Position numbers and translations under genes: made by a program
DNA from: Buddleja alternifolia
Lineage: Eukaryota; Streptophyta; Magnoliopsida; Lamiales; Scrophulariaceae
DNA length: 64,000 bases
Direction: 5' to 3'
Assembly: GCA_019426215.1 (NCBI GenBank)
Contig: CM033402.1
Coordinates: 22,516,104-22,580,103, forward strand
In this document: piece after piece, positions 1-10,559 of the stretch
Layout of the letters: each line of letters begins with the position of its first letter
How positions within the stretch are numbered: position 1 is the stretch's first letter
Notes under the pieces: generated by a model
What the model was told of the DNA's origin: nothing
Database searches by the model: none
Seen by the model: the letters and a program-made list of their open reading frames with translations, nothing else

Positions 1-1174
1 TAAATAACACAAGATATATAAGTTCACTGGGTGATGTAATCCCAGCTACGTCCTTCTTCTCCTTTTTCACTCGGAGGAATTTACTATGATGATAGTCAAA
101 GAATTCAAACAGAATCTTCTGCAAAATAGTAATGGGTAAAAATGATCTTGGGCTCCTTGATCACACAGACTTCCGCACCAATGAAGACCGTCTTCTTCAA
201 ACTTCTCTCACTCAGAAATACTGCCTGAAAGGGTACATCAAATTTTCTCACTCAGATGAAAGGTTGAGGTTTATCACTAGGGTTTCGTTTGGTTTTGGAA
301 AGATCAAACAACTTGAATATCTCAGTTGGAATTTGGATTTCTTCTTTGGAAGATGTTTGAGATATTTTAGTGACTGTATGGAATGTAAATAAGCTTGAAA
401 GATTTTGGCTATGGAGTTTTAAAGCTTTTTCACAGCAAGTGTACGTGAATATTTTTGCAATAGTTTCTCTTCTCTTTTTCGCTCGTATCTATATTTAGGG
501 TTTGCTGGGTAAGGTATTTATAGACACTTTCTTGGGATCTGTCCGTTGGACACATGCAGGCGCGTGTCTTGCACGCAGCGAGTGAATATACCTAAACTCT
601 AACTTTCCTGAAAATCTGCTGAGGCCGATTGGACGGGAGCAGTTTAATCTCTGAATAATTCTGACAGTCAGGTCAAAGGATGGCTTGTCCACAAGTCACA
701 GTAGCTTATCACATTTAATGCTCTTATCAAGCATTTAATGCATTTTTAATTTATTTCCCGTTGGAAATAAATGTCCGTTGATGATTGCTTTTATTTCCTT
801 TATGACTTGAGGATTTATTTCAGGTGAATCCTTCATAAGACGCTTGAGACTTTTGAGCGCTTGATTCATAAATCCTGAAATGAGTCTGTTAGTGTTTGAC
901 GGGCGCTAAGCAAAAAAACTTCGTCTTTGGTTGACTTCAGACGCTGGTCTTCAACTTCCTCTCTAATAGACTCACCTAGAATTCTACTAGCGATTCAGTC
1001 GCTAAGACTTTAGTCTAAAACCTATAAAAATAAAATTTACAATCCTAAAATTAAATTACAACTTTCAAACGCTTATACATCAATCTATGAAAAACATAAC
1101 TTACATTAATTTGGGGTCTAACAAAGAAACCTATCTTGTCATCATCAAAACATCTAATATGAAATTTCCTAACA
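1..1174 (-). repeat. 3' LTR of the SIRE-like element (truncated by window)
   Basis: Positions 1-1174 align with 16414-17588 at high identity, starting TAAATAACACAAGATATAT in both. On the minus strand the LTR begins TGTTAGGAAATTTC next to the polypurine tract. About 325 bases of its 3' end lie left of the window. The ORFs at 132-392 and 495-692 are chance frames inside it. Confidence 0.92.
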
Positions 1175-1190
1175 ATTTCCCCCTTTTTGA
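1175..1190 (-). other. Polypurine tract
   Basis: On the minus strand AAAAAGGGGGAAAT lies immediately before the TGTTAG start of the 3' LTR, the place and composition expected for the plus-strand primer of a retrotransposon. Confidence 0.85.
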
Positions 1191-1431
1191 TGATGTCAAG
1201 ACTTTTAACTCTTTTATAGTTTTAAAAGTTATTTTAAAGAAAAGCCCAAAAGATATAAGTTAACGTTTGGAAAATTAGTAACGTTAGCTAAAGTTAGATT
1301 AGCTTCAACAAGATGTTTCAGCGTTAAAACATTCATTCATTGACAGAATTTAAAGCATATATGTTTTACACTGAAAGGATATCAAAGGAAAGTAAATGAC
1401 ATAACATAAAGTTATTCAAAACTTTCTAAAG
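1191..1431 (-). other. Untranslated 3' region between third gene and polypurine tract
   Basis: AT-rich sequence after the stop of the third gene and before the polypurine tract. I see no ORF or repeat in it. Confidence 0.6.
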
Positions 1432-1905
1432 TCACTTTTTCTGTCGCTTTGCCCTATCTTCGCCTTGGATAATTTCTAACGCTAATTCCATCAAGCCGCG
1501 ATCGATGTCGATCATCGTAGTATGTTGGACTTCATCATAATCATGCCTTTGACGTTTGGCGCTTTCGTTTAACTCTAACAACCTTTCCGTCCATTCTCTT
1601 GGTTGAATACCAAGTTCACGAATCAAATCGTGGTAGATATCTATTTGACGATCACCTGACGGTCTCCAATTAACAGGTTTTTGTAGTCTACCGGCATAAG
1701 AAGGAAATCCCATACTTTCTAAGAATTCGGGTTCGATGTCTGGAAGCGCATATCTTCCAAGATAATATCTTGGCTTTCTCTTCTTTGATAGCATCTTCTT
1801 AATGCTTACAAGCTCTTCGAACATTGAGCGCCAATTTTTATTATCCGTTGTCATGACCCAAATCTCATTTTTCATTAAATCATACATTAGTATAAATACA
1901 TGCAT
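1432..1905 (-). pseudogene. C-terminal part of the third gene of the SIRE-like element
   Basis: A 157-codon open stretch ends at a proper stop, with a basic tail (EDRAKRQKK). The protein is charged and helix-like, with repeated tryptophans (NWRSMF, NWRPSG, REWTER), and matches no family I recognise. The frame is open to the nested gypsy insertion, so I read it as the end of the protein whose earlier parts lie at 5866-9678. The shown Met is unlikely to be a true start; the real upstream sequence was probably separated or removed by the gypsy insertion. It could instead be a separate small ORF. Confidence 0.55.
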
Positions 1906-1918
1906 TTTGGTAGAATAA

Positions 1919-4015
1919 TGATTTTTGTAGATAAGTTATATAATTATGTATAGGTAAGATATTTTTTTCATAAGAGCTTAGGTGTCATCTTGGAAGTGGT
2001 ACACCTTTCAACCTTGGTAAATAAAGTGGCTAAACCAATTACCCCAATTCTTAAGGACCAAAGTGCAAATAAACTTGATTTTTATGTCTTCAATCAGCCA
2101 AGGATACTTCTAGAGGCTTAGGGGTCGAATTAGAGAAGAAATAAAGGTGAAAATCACTTCAAAACCCTTTCTTCTCCTTCAAAACAGAATCTGTCTGGCA
2201 GTTTCTGTGCAACCATGATTTTGGCTATCAAAACAGGTCCAAATCCGGATATTTTTAGCTCAAAATCTTCCTAAGACATCAAGGAATAATTATATGGAAG
2301 CCAAATTTTCATAGATATTACCGAAAATTTCAGAATCCCCCAAACAGTGCGCTTCAGTCCTCGAACCGAAATTTTGTCCTCTGTTTTGGAGTTGTGTCGT
2401 TTTAGTGTCCACAAAGGTAAAGTACCCTAAATGTTTTTAGTATGTATATATACATGTCATGAACTATTTTTCAAAATTTGGTAAGGTTTGGAGTTGTGTG
2501 GAATTTTCTAAAAATCATTGAGTAAAACTGCCAGTCTGTTCGGTGGGATTGGCAAAGCCTCCTGTTTTGAGCTTATTTGACTGACCTAGATAGCTTGGAT
2601 TACTCTGAAAATGTTAATGTATCATTATACATGTGTTTCAAGTATTGTGTAAAAATTTCGGAATTTTTCAGTAAACAGGGGAGTTTATAAAAATAGTTGA
2701 ATATAGGGTGTCGGTTCTGAAAAATCTGTCGGGACAGCCCTGTTTCGTTAATCGAATCGAAGCAGAAGTTAAATATGACAATGTTGTGTCATGTTATTCA
2801 ATTTATTATATTAAGGATAGTTATGAATTTTTAGGTGTTTAATAGGTCAAGATTCCAAAAGAGGAGCCGAGAACGCCAACTAGACGAAGGCATCTCGATA
2901 AGCCACTTTTTGTGAGTATAATTGGGTGACTTGATATTTGACGTATCCATTGTGTTTATTAATATGTCTACATGAATCCTTTATTTGTTTACTTGTGTTG
3001 AATTGGAACGTTTATGGCGTGGTGAACGTGGTTATATGATGAGTCTACTAGTGTTATTTGGAAAGCTTATGGCGTTGTGAACGTGTTTATATGATGATGG
3101 AGTGATTTCAAAGAATATGGTGAACATAAGTCATTGTGTAATAGATGCGAACTACATGGACTTGAACATGTTGGAAATGTGGTTGAGGACTCGATGAGGA
3201 AAATGAGATACATGATATGATGAAAATGCATTCATGCGAGATAAGAGGTTCTGTTATGGCTGCTATTAACCTTGAGCCATGTGTTAAAGAATTTCCAGTA
3301 AAACTGGACCACAGAGTACCGTACGGCCACCCGAGTTCACTGAACTCCCACGTGTTATATGAATTACAGAGTGCCATGGCCATTTTCGTGATCACGATCT
3401 ACTTTTGGTTATAGCAGGCCATTAACAGTAAAAGAAAATGACTAAGCACGTGCATCAAGTGTTTCTGAATGATATGAATGAAATGTTATGATATGAATGG
3501 AATGTGATATGATTATGTATGATGTTCTTACGCGACTTCACATGAGTGATTGGATGCTATTTTTGTTTGCTTATTGGATGTCTATTATCTCGCAACTTGA
3601 TTATACTTGCTGAGTTTGCGACTCACCAAACGCAATGTTTTTCTTTTGTAGCCGTAGATATTGTGTACATAAGGTCGAAGTATGGATCAAAGGTCGGATG
3701 GCTGGTTTTCGAGTCCTTCCCCCTCAGTTCATCATTTGCATATCATATAGGGTTTCTTTATGGTCTATTGTAAAGGATAATTTCTAGAAGTGTGTATATT
3801 TTCCCTATGTACTTGTGTGAGCATTGTGAAACTAGTTAAGTTGATGCTTCTGCTTATATATATATGATGGTCGAATGGATAGTATATAAATGTGTGCTAT
3901 TATTATTTATGTGTTTCATGTAAGGGTGTTACATTTTAGTGGTATATCATGATCGAACGGGTAACATATATATGTGTTCTCTTGGTATCTATGTGTTACA
4001 GGTACGGGTGTTACA
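1919..4015 (+). repeat. 5' LTR of nested gypsy element
   Basis: The right border is fixed by GGGTGTTACA just before the primer site at 4021. The segment 3364-3765 is repeated at 5484-5865, proving the terminal repeat. The left edge is a guess, at a TG after the third-gene frame ends. The ORF at 3546-3773 recurs at 5652-5867 only because both are LTR. No gene is seen inside. Confidence 0.7.
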
Positions 4016-4020
4016 ATTTA

Positions 4021-4034
4021 GTGGTATCAGAGCT
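4021..4034 (+). other. tRNA-iMet primer binding site of the gypsy element
   Basis: GTGGTATCAGAGCT follows the LTR end after five bases. It matches the 3' end of plant initiator tRNA-Met, the usual primer. A damaged second copy of the LTR-end/primer junction lies about 80 bases upstream. Confidence 0.85.
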
Positions 4035-4276
4035 ATGGGTTAGGGTTCTGTAGATAGCAACATGACATGTGCATCATCAATTTATGTTATATGTTGGCAT
4101 AAATAACCATCTGTGTAACATCTTAGGCAAAGCAAGGTGAGTCAACAAGCACGTGTAGTAAATGATGAGCATAGTGTTCATGGTGGGGAAGGATCAACTG
4201 ACCTAGAGTCTCATTCATCTCACCTAAGCTAGAGTCTTTGGGTTATGATTTACTTGTTTGAACCCCAGTCGGTAGT

Positions 4277-4681
4277 GTGGTTATTCGTAATACCATGTAT
4301 CGTGGGTGTATATTGTTGATTGAGGGTATTGAATTACATGCCACGCTGCTGGTTATGTCATTGAGGGATTATGATGTGATCTTGGGTATGGATTGGCTCA
4401 GTGAACACCATGCTAAACTAGATTGTTTCACTAAGGAAATTGTGCTACAACCTTCTGATCATATGTGTATAGTATTTAAAGGGGAGAAAAAGACTCTGCT
4501 TGTTTGTACAATATCTGCATCGAGAGCATTTAAAATGATTAGAAAGGGGTGTGAAGCCTATTTAGCTCATGTTGTGGACACCAGATTAAGCAGTTTAAAA
4601 CTTGAAGATATTCCTGAGGTTAAAGAGTATCCAGATGTGTTTCCAGACGACCTCCCAGGGTTATCTCCGAATAGGATATAG
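4277..4681 (+). pseudogene. Ty3/gypsy protease C-terminal part and protease-RT linker
   Basis: The 134-residue frame holds the conserved late protease block YDVILGMDWLSEHHAKLDC and the linker ending [12 protein letters not shown], typical of plant chromoviruses. The catalytic DSG/DTG part and all of gag are missing; only about 240 bases separate it from the primer site. The frame then shifts: the next block ([10 protein letters not shown]) reads in the frame of the RT segment. Confidence 0.85.
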
Positions 4682-5483
4682 AATTCACCATCGAATTACA
4701 ACCAGGTATTGCACCAATTTCTATCCTTCCATACAGAATGGCACCTATTGAATTGCAAGAATTGAAAACACAACTACATGAATTACATGAGAAAGGGTAC
4801 ATCAAACCCAGTGTTTCACCATGGGGTGCACCAGTGTTGTTGGTTAAAAAGAAGGATAGCACCTTGAGATTGTTCATTGATTATCGACAATTAAATCGAG
4901 TCACAGTGAAGAATAAGTATCCATTACCTAGGGTGGATGATTTATTTGATCAGCTGCAGGGTGCTAGCATTTTCTCAAAGATTGATTTGAGATCCGGGTA
5001 TCATCAGTTAAAAATTGCAGAGGCTGATATTCCAAAGACAGCTTTCCGAACCAGGTATGGCCATTATGAGTTTTTAGTGATGCCTTTCGGTTTGACTAAT
5101 GCACCTGCTGTGTTCATGGCATTGATGAATAATATATTTAGACCCTATCTGGATAAACTTGTCATTGTCTTCATTGATGACATTCTTATTTATTCTAAAT
5201 CTCCTGAAGAACATGAACAACACCTGAGAATTGTACTGCAAATCTTACGTGAGAAACAGTTGTATGCGAAATTGAGTAAATGTGAATTTTGGTTGGACCA
5301 TGTCATTTTTTTGGGACACGTTATTTCAGGTGATGGTATTAAGGTTGACCCACAGAAACTTGAAGTAGTACTTAAATGGGAAAGCCCGAGAAATGTTACA
5401 GAAGTCCATAGTTTTCTGGGTTTAGCCGGGGTACTACCGACGATTTATTGAGAATTTCCTCACACGTGTTCAGAATTTTTTTT
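4682..5483 (+). pseudogene. Ty3/gypsy reverse transcriptase fragment
   Basis: Reverse transcriptase copies element RNA into DNA. The open frame at 4738-5451 shows the RT blocks in order: [27 protein letters not shown], the catalytic FIDDILIYS and [10 protein letters not shown]. After SFLGLAG an extra base shifts the frame, so the RRFIENF block of the RNase H side is out of frame. At 5484 the sequence jumps straight into LTR through the shared TTACAGA, removing the rest of RNase H and integrase. Confidence 0.9.
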
Positions 5484-5865
5484 TACAGATGTGCTATGGC
5501 CATTTTCATGTCACATCTACTCTTGGTTAAGCAGGCCATTAACAGTAAAAGAAGTGATAACACGTGCACAAGTGTTTCTGAATGATATGATTGCACCACC
5601 CCTCGCTCGCATCCATGATTATGTATGATGTTCTTACGTGACTTCACATGAGTGATTGGATGCTATTTTTGTTTGCTTTTTGGATGTCAATTATCTCGCA
5701 ACTTGATTATACTTGCTGAGTTTGCGACTCACCAAACGCAATGTTTTTCTTTTGTAGTCATAGATATTGTGTACATAAGGTCGAAGTATGGATCAAAGGT
5801 CGGCTGGCTGGTTTTCGAGTCCTTCTCCCTCAGTTCATCATTTGTATATCATATAGGGTTTCTTT
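5484..5865 (+). repeat. Partial LTR of the gypsy element
   Basis: Aligns with 3364-3765, with small deletions (for example where the poly-GAATG stretch is shortened). It stops within GGGTTTCTTT, about 250 bases before the LTR end, and passes into third-gene sequence. Confidence 0.8.
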
Positions 5866-8072
5866 GACTAGAAGAGCAACTTGTTGAGCGACACTCTGAG
5901 CGGCGACATCGGTTGAAATGTGTCTATCCGCATCGGCCGAAGCGCTCTGAGCTAAGTGACGATTGAATTCAGATGACAACTGAGCGACTAAGGGAGATAT
6001 TGTCTTCATGACAGCAGCAGTGCTTTTATTTGCAGCGTTTGCAATATCATAGCTCCGCGTATCCAACACAATTCGAACATGCTTTTTAGCAGCCTCAAAA
6101 ATCTTGGAGCAGGAACCCTCAACATTGGTAAGCGAGTTCCGGACTGCCTATCTAAAGTCTCTGGCTTCTGGATCGCTCTCTCAATCTGAATCCGAAGAAG
6201 GACGCTCTGGAGATGGAAGGAGTCTATAAGAACTCGAAACTGCAGCCTTACCTTTAGTCTTGTCTCTGACAAAAGGTTCTTCAAGCTCTTGGGCAATTTC
6301 AGCGTGCACTTCTTCAACTACTTGATCCAAGATAGGATCAACCGCTGGGGGCTCTACTACTGGGGCACTAGAAATATCTGGCAAGGAAGCTTCAGGCTGT
6401 TGAGCGACTTCCGCAGTAGGAGCGATTTCTTCTTCTATCACTTGGACTGGAGGAGAAGGTTCACGAATACCAATGACCCAGAGAGGGCCAAGGGCTTCCA
6501 TCACATGCCTTGGACTTATCATGCTTGTTTTCGGAATAAAGAATATAGCGTCTTCGCGCTCTTCGGTACAAAGTGCAAGTTGCACACCTTCCAGCAAATC
6601 AATCCCTGAAGTATAGCAGTTAAAATAGTCCAAAATCCATGGCATGAGCGCTTGAGCTGCTTCTGTGTCCACTGGCCGAATAAGCGATATTACCCTGGTC
6701 ACCTGAATGTTGGATTCACTGTAGAGCACTGGGTGAAGGGTATATCCTCTGAAGTTAAAACACCCTGAAAAGTGATTGAAGCTGTCGTCCATTCCTTGGG
6801 CATTTTCAAACACGGCTCTCATGTCTCTGTGGAACTCAGCGTGTTCATTTGAGACGTCCACACGAATCTGACTCTGGCCTGGAAGAATAGGATGTTTACT
6901 TGATGAAGTGTCTTCATTTAGGTCAGGGAAGATTCGTTGAACAAATCCTGCGCGAGGATGCAAAACTTAGCGTCCACCTTGAGTGTATAAAGCAAGCTGC
7001 TGGCGAATGTAGCGTTCAATTGGTTGGCGATATCTTGGCAAAGAGCTAACATTTCCGGCAATAATCTGACGCTGCTGGAGCAAAAAGGTTGCATAACCTC
7101 GGCGTCTGTACTCTATCCCAAATTCAAAAAGGAAGGGATATCTGATCAATTCTTCAATAGTATAAAAATGAAGAACAAACTCTTCAGCCCATCTGGCTGT
7201 TTCTAGCATTCGTCGCTTTCCAAGTTTGTCCGCTTTCGTCTGATCCTTTTTAGCGGCAATGAACTTTTCAAAGCGTTCTACTTCCTCATCATAGTCTTTC
7301 GCAAATAATCTAGCGAGATACTCTCGGGCTTCATCTTCTATCCAAGATTTGACAGGATTTGGGCGCTCTGCGACTAGCGGTCCTTTTCCTTTCCATAATT
7401 TCAGTGGATTTGGAGAGAGAGCGTTCTGGGGAGACTTGACAACGGAAGGAAGAGCTGAATAGCCTATCTTGTTGAGATCTTCCTCATCTGGATTCTTGTT
7501 CCAATCACCCATGTGTGGGTTCTTGAGAACTATCTTACTAGCGCGCAGAGGGTAGAAGGACTCGTCCGAGCGACCAAAAAGGTTGAAATGCTGAAGATCA
7601 AGGTCAGCTCTGTTGGAGACTGGACGATGAATATACTCGAAGCGTGATTGAAGTCGCTCCAAGTTATACAGTCCTAGGTCGGCTATTCGCTCAGAGATTT
7701 CAAACTTGTGGGAGTTGGACATGTCGGGCCTATAGAGAGTTGTCTGAAAGTGGATTTCCAACTCGGCAAGCGTTTGAGTGTCTCGTTCTCTGGCGGCATA
7801 ATAGAATTCAACGTCTGGATCATATCCGCGCGGGAAGAAATCGACGACACGAGGAGGAGATCCCGTTGGCAAGGAAACAATAGCAGTTGCTTCTGTTGGG
7901 ATAGGGGCCACTTCTATCGACCGCTCAGCTGATGATGGTTCAGCGGCAGAAAGGTCTTGGGAAACTTTCTTAGCGATATCCACAACAGTTGCAAAGTCCA
8001 CATCCATTTCAATAGGAATCTCGGATGGTGGAGGAGCATCAGCAATAAGATCTTCTTGGGGTGCATCTTGAG
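5866..8072 (-). pseudogene. Third gene of SIRE-like element, exon 3
   Basis: One frame runs from the splice acceptor (CAG at 8073-8075) down to the gypsy insertion, interrupted by stops at 6967-6969 (TAA), 6181-6183 (TGA) and 6148-6150 (TAG). In the second copy (34782-35780) the matching codons are sense, so these are mutations in a single long frame. The product is unknown. It has acidic, proline- and alanine-rich stretches (PPPSEIPIEMDVDF; an EEEIAPTAEVAQQPE region) around a more structured middle with an RRRGYATFLLQQRQIIAG block. I see no signal peptide or hydrophobic membrane segment, which argues against an envelope protein. Confidence 0.7.
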
Positions 8073-8152
8073 CTGATACATGTAAGCGATTGAGAAAAGC
8101 AAGCAAAATTTCCACTAAGTAGAAATTAAAGAGAAAGGACTACATCGCTTAC
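8073..8152 (-). other. Predicted intron 2 of the third gene
   Basis: 80 bases on the minus strand, from donor GTAAGCGATG after CCTCAGG to acceptor GTATCAG. It contains stops, and removing it joins exons 2 and 3 in frame (phase 1). Confidence 0.65.
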
Positions 8153-8338
8153 CCTGAGGAATATCATCGACTATTTCAGTCGCTTGATTTGTTTCTTTTG
8201 TCGGTACAATTTCCTCAGGTTCCGGGGCAACTTCTTCAGGATCTAAATCTAGAAAAGAAGTTATTGGATCAGCAGGAATGGGAATTTGAAATTCTTCAAG
8301 GACGTTGAGAATATGTTCAAAACTGATCGCACTTCGTG
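8153..8338 (-). CDS. Third gene of SIRE-like element, exon 2
   Basis: 186 bases, exactly 62 codons, with phase-1 splice junctions on both sides. Predicted peptide is acidic and open throughout, with blocks such as SFEHILNVLEEF and DLDPEEVAPEPEEIV. It has no ATG of its own and no known domain; it is supported by the consensus splice sites and the unbroken frame. Confidence 0.65.
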
Positions 8339-8411
8339 CTGAAAGAATTTTTATCCTAGCATCAGAAACTAACGAGGAAAGGATATACTAATTTGCTTAG
8401 CAAATACTTAC
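8339..8411 (-). other. Predicted intron 1 of the third gene
   Basis: 73 bases on the minus strand from donor GTAAGTATTTG to acceptor AATTCTTTCAG, AT-rich as plant introns are. If read through, the exon 1 frame hits a stop at 8362. Splicing instead gives NVQ joined to ARSAISF. Confidence 0.65.
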
Positions 8412-9678
8412 CCTGAACGTTCTCAGAAGGAGAAGCGTCTTGAGGTTCTGAGCTGATTTCGGGAGCAGCGTCAGAAGGAGGAATAGTCACTGGTTCTCCA
8501 AGCGTGGGTTTGGGTGAAACGCTTGTAGATGCGGCTGGAGTAGAAAGTGGAGTCCGTCTTTTTGCAAGCGGCACTTCTTCTTCTACAGCTACTTCCTCTT
8601 CCTCGGGAACAGAGAAGATAAACGCTGGAGGAGGCGAAGGAGATTTGGGAGAAGGAGAGGGAGAAGGAATCTTTTGCTTTTTCTTGGGCTCCGCTTTCTG
8701 CTTCTTCTTTGATTCAGGCTTTTGTTTCTTCGCAGGCTTGGATGGCTCAGCGACTTTGAGAGCTATCTTTCTTTTCGGTCGCTTAACCACCACTTCTTCC
8801 ACGGAAGATGAGGATGATGATGAAGTCGTTTGATCCTCATCACCACTGCGAACAACTCCTTTTGCTTGAAGTCGCTCACGCTCATTTTTGGGAATAATTG
8901 CACCACCTCTCTTTATCATCTTTCTACCATAAAACTTGGTCGCTGGAATCTTTTTGCCGGCGAAGTTAGTATAGCCGCAAGCGCTAAGAATCCTACTAAG
9001 CACAATTCCATAGGGCTTGGAATGTACTGACTTGGCCATCGCTGCCTTAAAGCGATTAAAAACGTATAAAGACCAATTTACCTTCAACTTGGTCAAAATG
9101 GCCACCATCATCTTATACTGTATATTTGTAATCTTATCGAATGATCCCTTTCTGCATTTGATCATTTTTGAGCAGATGTCTGCGAGTATAATGTATCCGC
9201 CCTTCATATCATTCTTCTTGAAGTTCGACTCATACGCAGCAGCAACATCGGGTTTCTTGACCAATTCCCAGATCTTAGTAGCATCACCGAGATTACGTTG
9301 TTCTACCTCAGGACCCTCATTGGGAAGACCCAATAATGAAGAAATTAAAGAAGGATTGAGAACAAAGACCTTCATAGCAAAGGAGAAGACGCATGATATA
9401 GAATTTCCATCTTCAGAAATCTGGGCATTATCGAAAAAGTAGAGACAGTCTTCTTCAAAGTAATTTGTAAAAGCTGTGATCATGTCTCTTAAACCAGACT
9501 CTTGAACGAGTGGAAGAATCCTCCTCAGAGGGAAGTTCTGATTTTCGTACAAAAAATCCCAGTTGATGAGAAATTCGGCGTTCAAAGTAATGACCTTTTC
9601 TCCTCGGGAAGATTTTTCGGCAGCAGTCCTGGAAGACTTTTTCGATGATTTGGTTGATTTTGAAACTTTAGGTGCCAT
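8412..9678 (-). CDS. Third gene of SIRE-like element, exon 1 (plant transposon-protein-like domain)
   Basis: The frame opens with an ATG (MAPKVSKSTKSSKK) and is intact for about 422 codons to the donor site. Residues about 35-290 resemble the 'putative plant transposon protein' family (Pfam PF20167, from memory), including FVLNPSLISSLLGLPNEG. The C-terminal third is low complexity: a serine run, KRPKRK and KKKQK-type basic motifs that look like nuclear localisation signals, then Pro/Ser- and Glu-rich segments. It starts about 880 bases after pol. A diverged copy lies at 33980-34725. The function is unknown; a nuclear nucleic-acid or chromatin role is only an inference from the basic motifs. 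Confidence 0.75.
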
Positions 9679-10559
9679 TGATGAAAAAGATTGAAGCTTT
9701 GAAGGAGAGAGAAAAAAAAAATTTGCCTTTTGAGAGAGATGAAGAATTTTTACAGCCGGGAGGTTTTTAGAAGAGATAAAGTTTGACTGTAAAATCTTTG
9801 AAGGCTTTAAATAGAGGCAAAGAAAGAGACTCCTTAAAGACTATGATTCTAACACGTGTAAGGTCAGGGAATTTGAAATTTGAAAGGATTCAAATTTGAA
9901 ACGGTTTGGGAATATCGGATGCAAAAAGTGTGGTAAAATTTAATTTAACAGTTATCGAAAAGGGAAATTTTGGGATCTGCAGTTACCAAATTAATTGAAA
10001 GACGTTTGAAAAGATTTGAAATTTTCAAGTGAAATGCACGCGCCTGATTATGTATTGACACGTAAGCAGACTCATGCAGACCTGAACTGTCTTGGTTACA
10101 GATAAAGGTCTTTTCACCATCAGTTTGATTTGATAGGCACGTGTGGGTAGTATCAAATCTAATCTTTTGTACTTATCCACACGTTTCTTTTATCCGAGAA
10201 AACTATGCATGAATTTAAAAAAAATACTTAGCGTTAAAGCGGGAATATTCTTTAACACTGAAGTCCTTTTAAGAAAATATGTTTATTTTTAGAAAATAAT
10301 CAATCGCTTGGGTTTGTAAAAGAAAGAATATTGTTAGAGATTGATTTTGTCATGCATAAAGGAGATAAGCGCTAGTGATCCATGCATATATTTTAAAATC
10401 ATTTTTTATCACAGTCGCTTATTAATTGGTACAAGTACAATTTTAAAGTTCCCCCTAAAATTGATGACTCGTTCCAACTTTGAAAGACGCTTTAGATGTA
10501 TATATAACATGGATTCCCCCTAAAGCGTATGCCTATAAAAGGAATGATGCTCGAATGAT
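9679..10559 (-). promoter_or_regulatory. Spacer between pol and third gene, probable internal promoter
   Basis: No ORF. On the minus strand CTATTTAAAG (9805-9814) is a TATA-like box about 127 bases before the ATG. The palindrome ACACGTGT (9852-9859) is a G-box, conserved in the second copy at 33821-33828; another CACGTG is at 10138-10143. Two polypurine-like runs, TTTAGGGGGAA-type, lie near 10450 and 10515, just after pol. This suggests the third gene is expressed from its own promoter rather than only by splicing of the genomic RNA. Confidence 0.5.

Larger units (their letters stand above)
1919..5865 (+). mobile_element. Decayed Ty3/gypsy (chromovirus Del/Tekay-like) element nested in the third gene
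   Basis: Plus-strand order is LTR, iMet primer site, short leader, protease-RT fragment, then a partial LTR. All of gag and everything after early RNase H are missing. It separates third-gene sequence at 5866 from that at 1905, so it is younger than the host element. The right LTR ends abruptly in TTTCTTTGAC, so no clean TSD is visible; TAGAA occurs near both edges (1912 and 5870) but not flush. The left edge is uncertain by tens of bases. Confidence 0.75.

Noticed and set aside
132..692. ORFs 132-392 (+) and 495-692 (-)
   Set aside because: Both lie in the LTR. 495-692 recurs at 16909-17106 only because the LTR is repeated; neither has protein-like composition or a domain.
3546..5867. Matching ORFs at 3546-3773 and 5652-5867 as a duplicated gene
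   Set aside because: They are the two copies of the gypsy LTR; the similarity is at DNA level and includes frame-breaking differences around them.
5830..6317. Three separate genes in 5830-6963 on the minus strand
   Set aside because: Comparison with the second copy shows a single frame split by stop codons; 6006-6317 is an off-frame shadow.
8504..9442. Plus-strand ORFs opposite the third gene exon 1
   Set aside because: Antisense shadows of a low-complexity coding region; Ser/Gly and Phe/Cys runs are mirror images of Glu/Lys codons.
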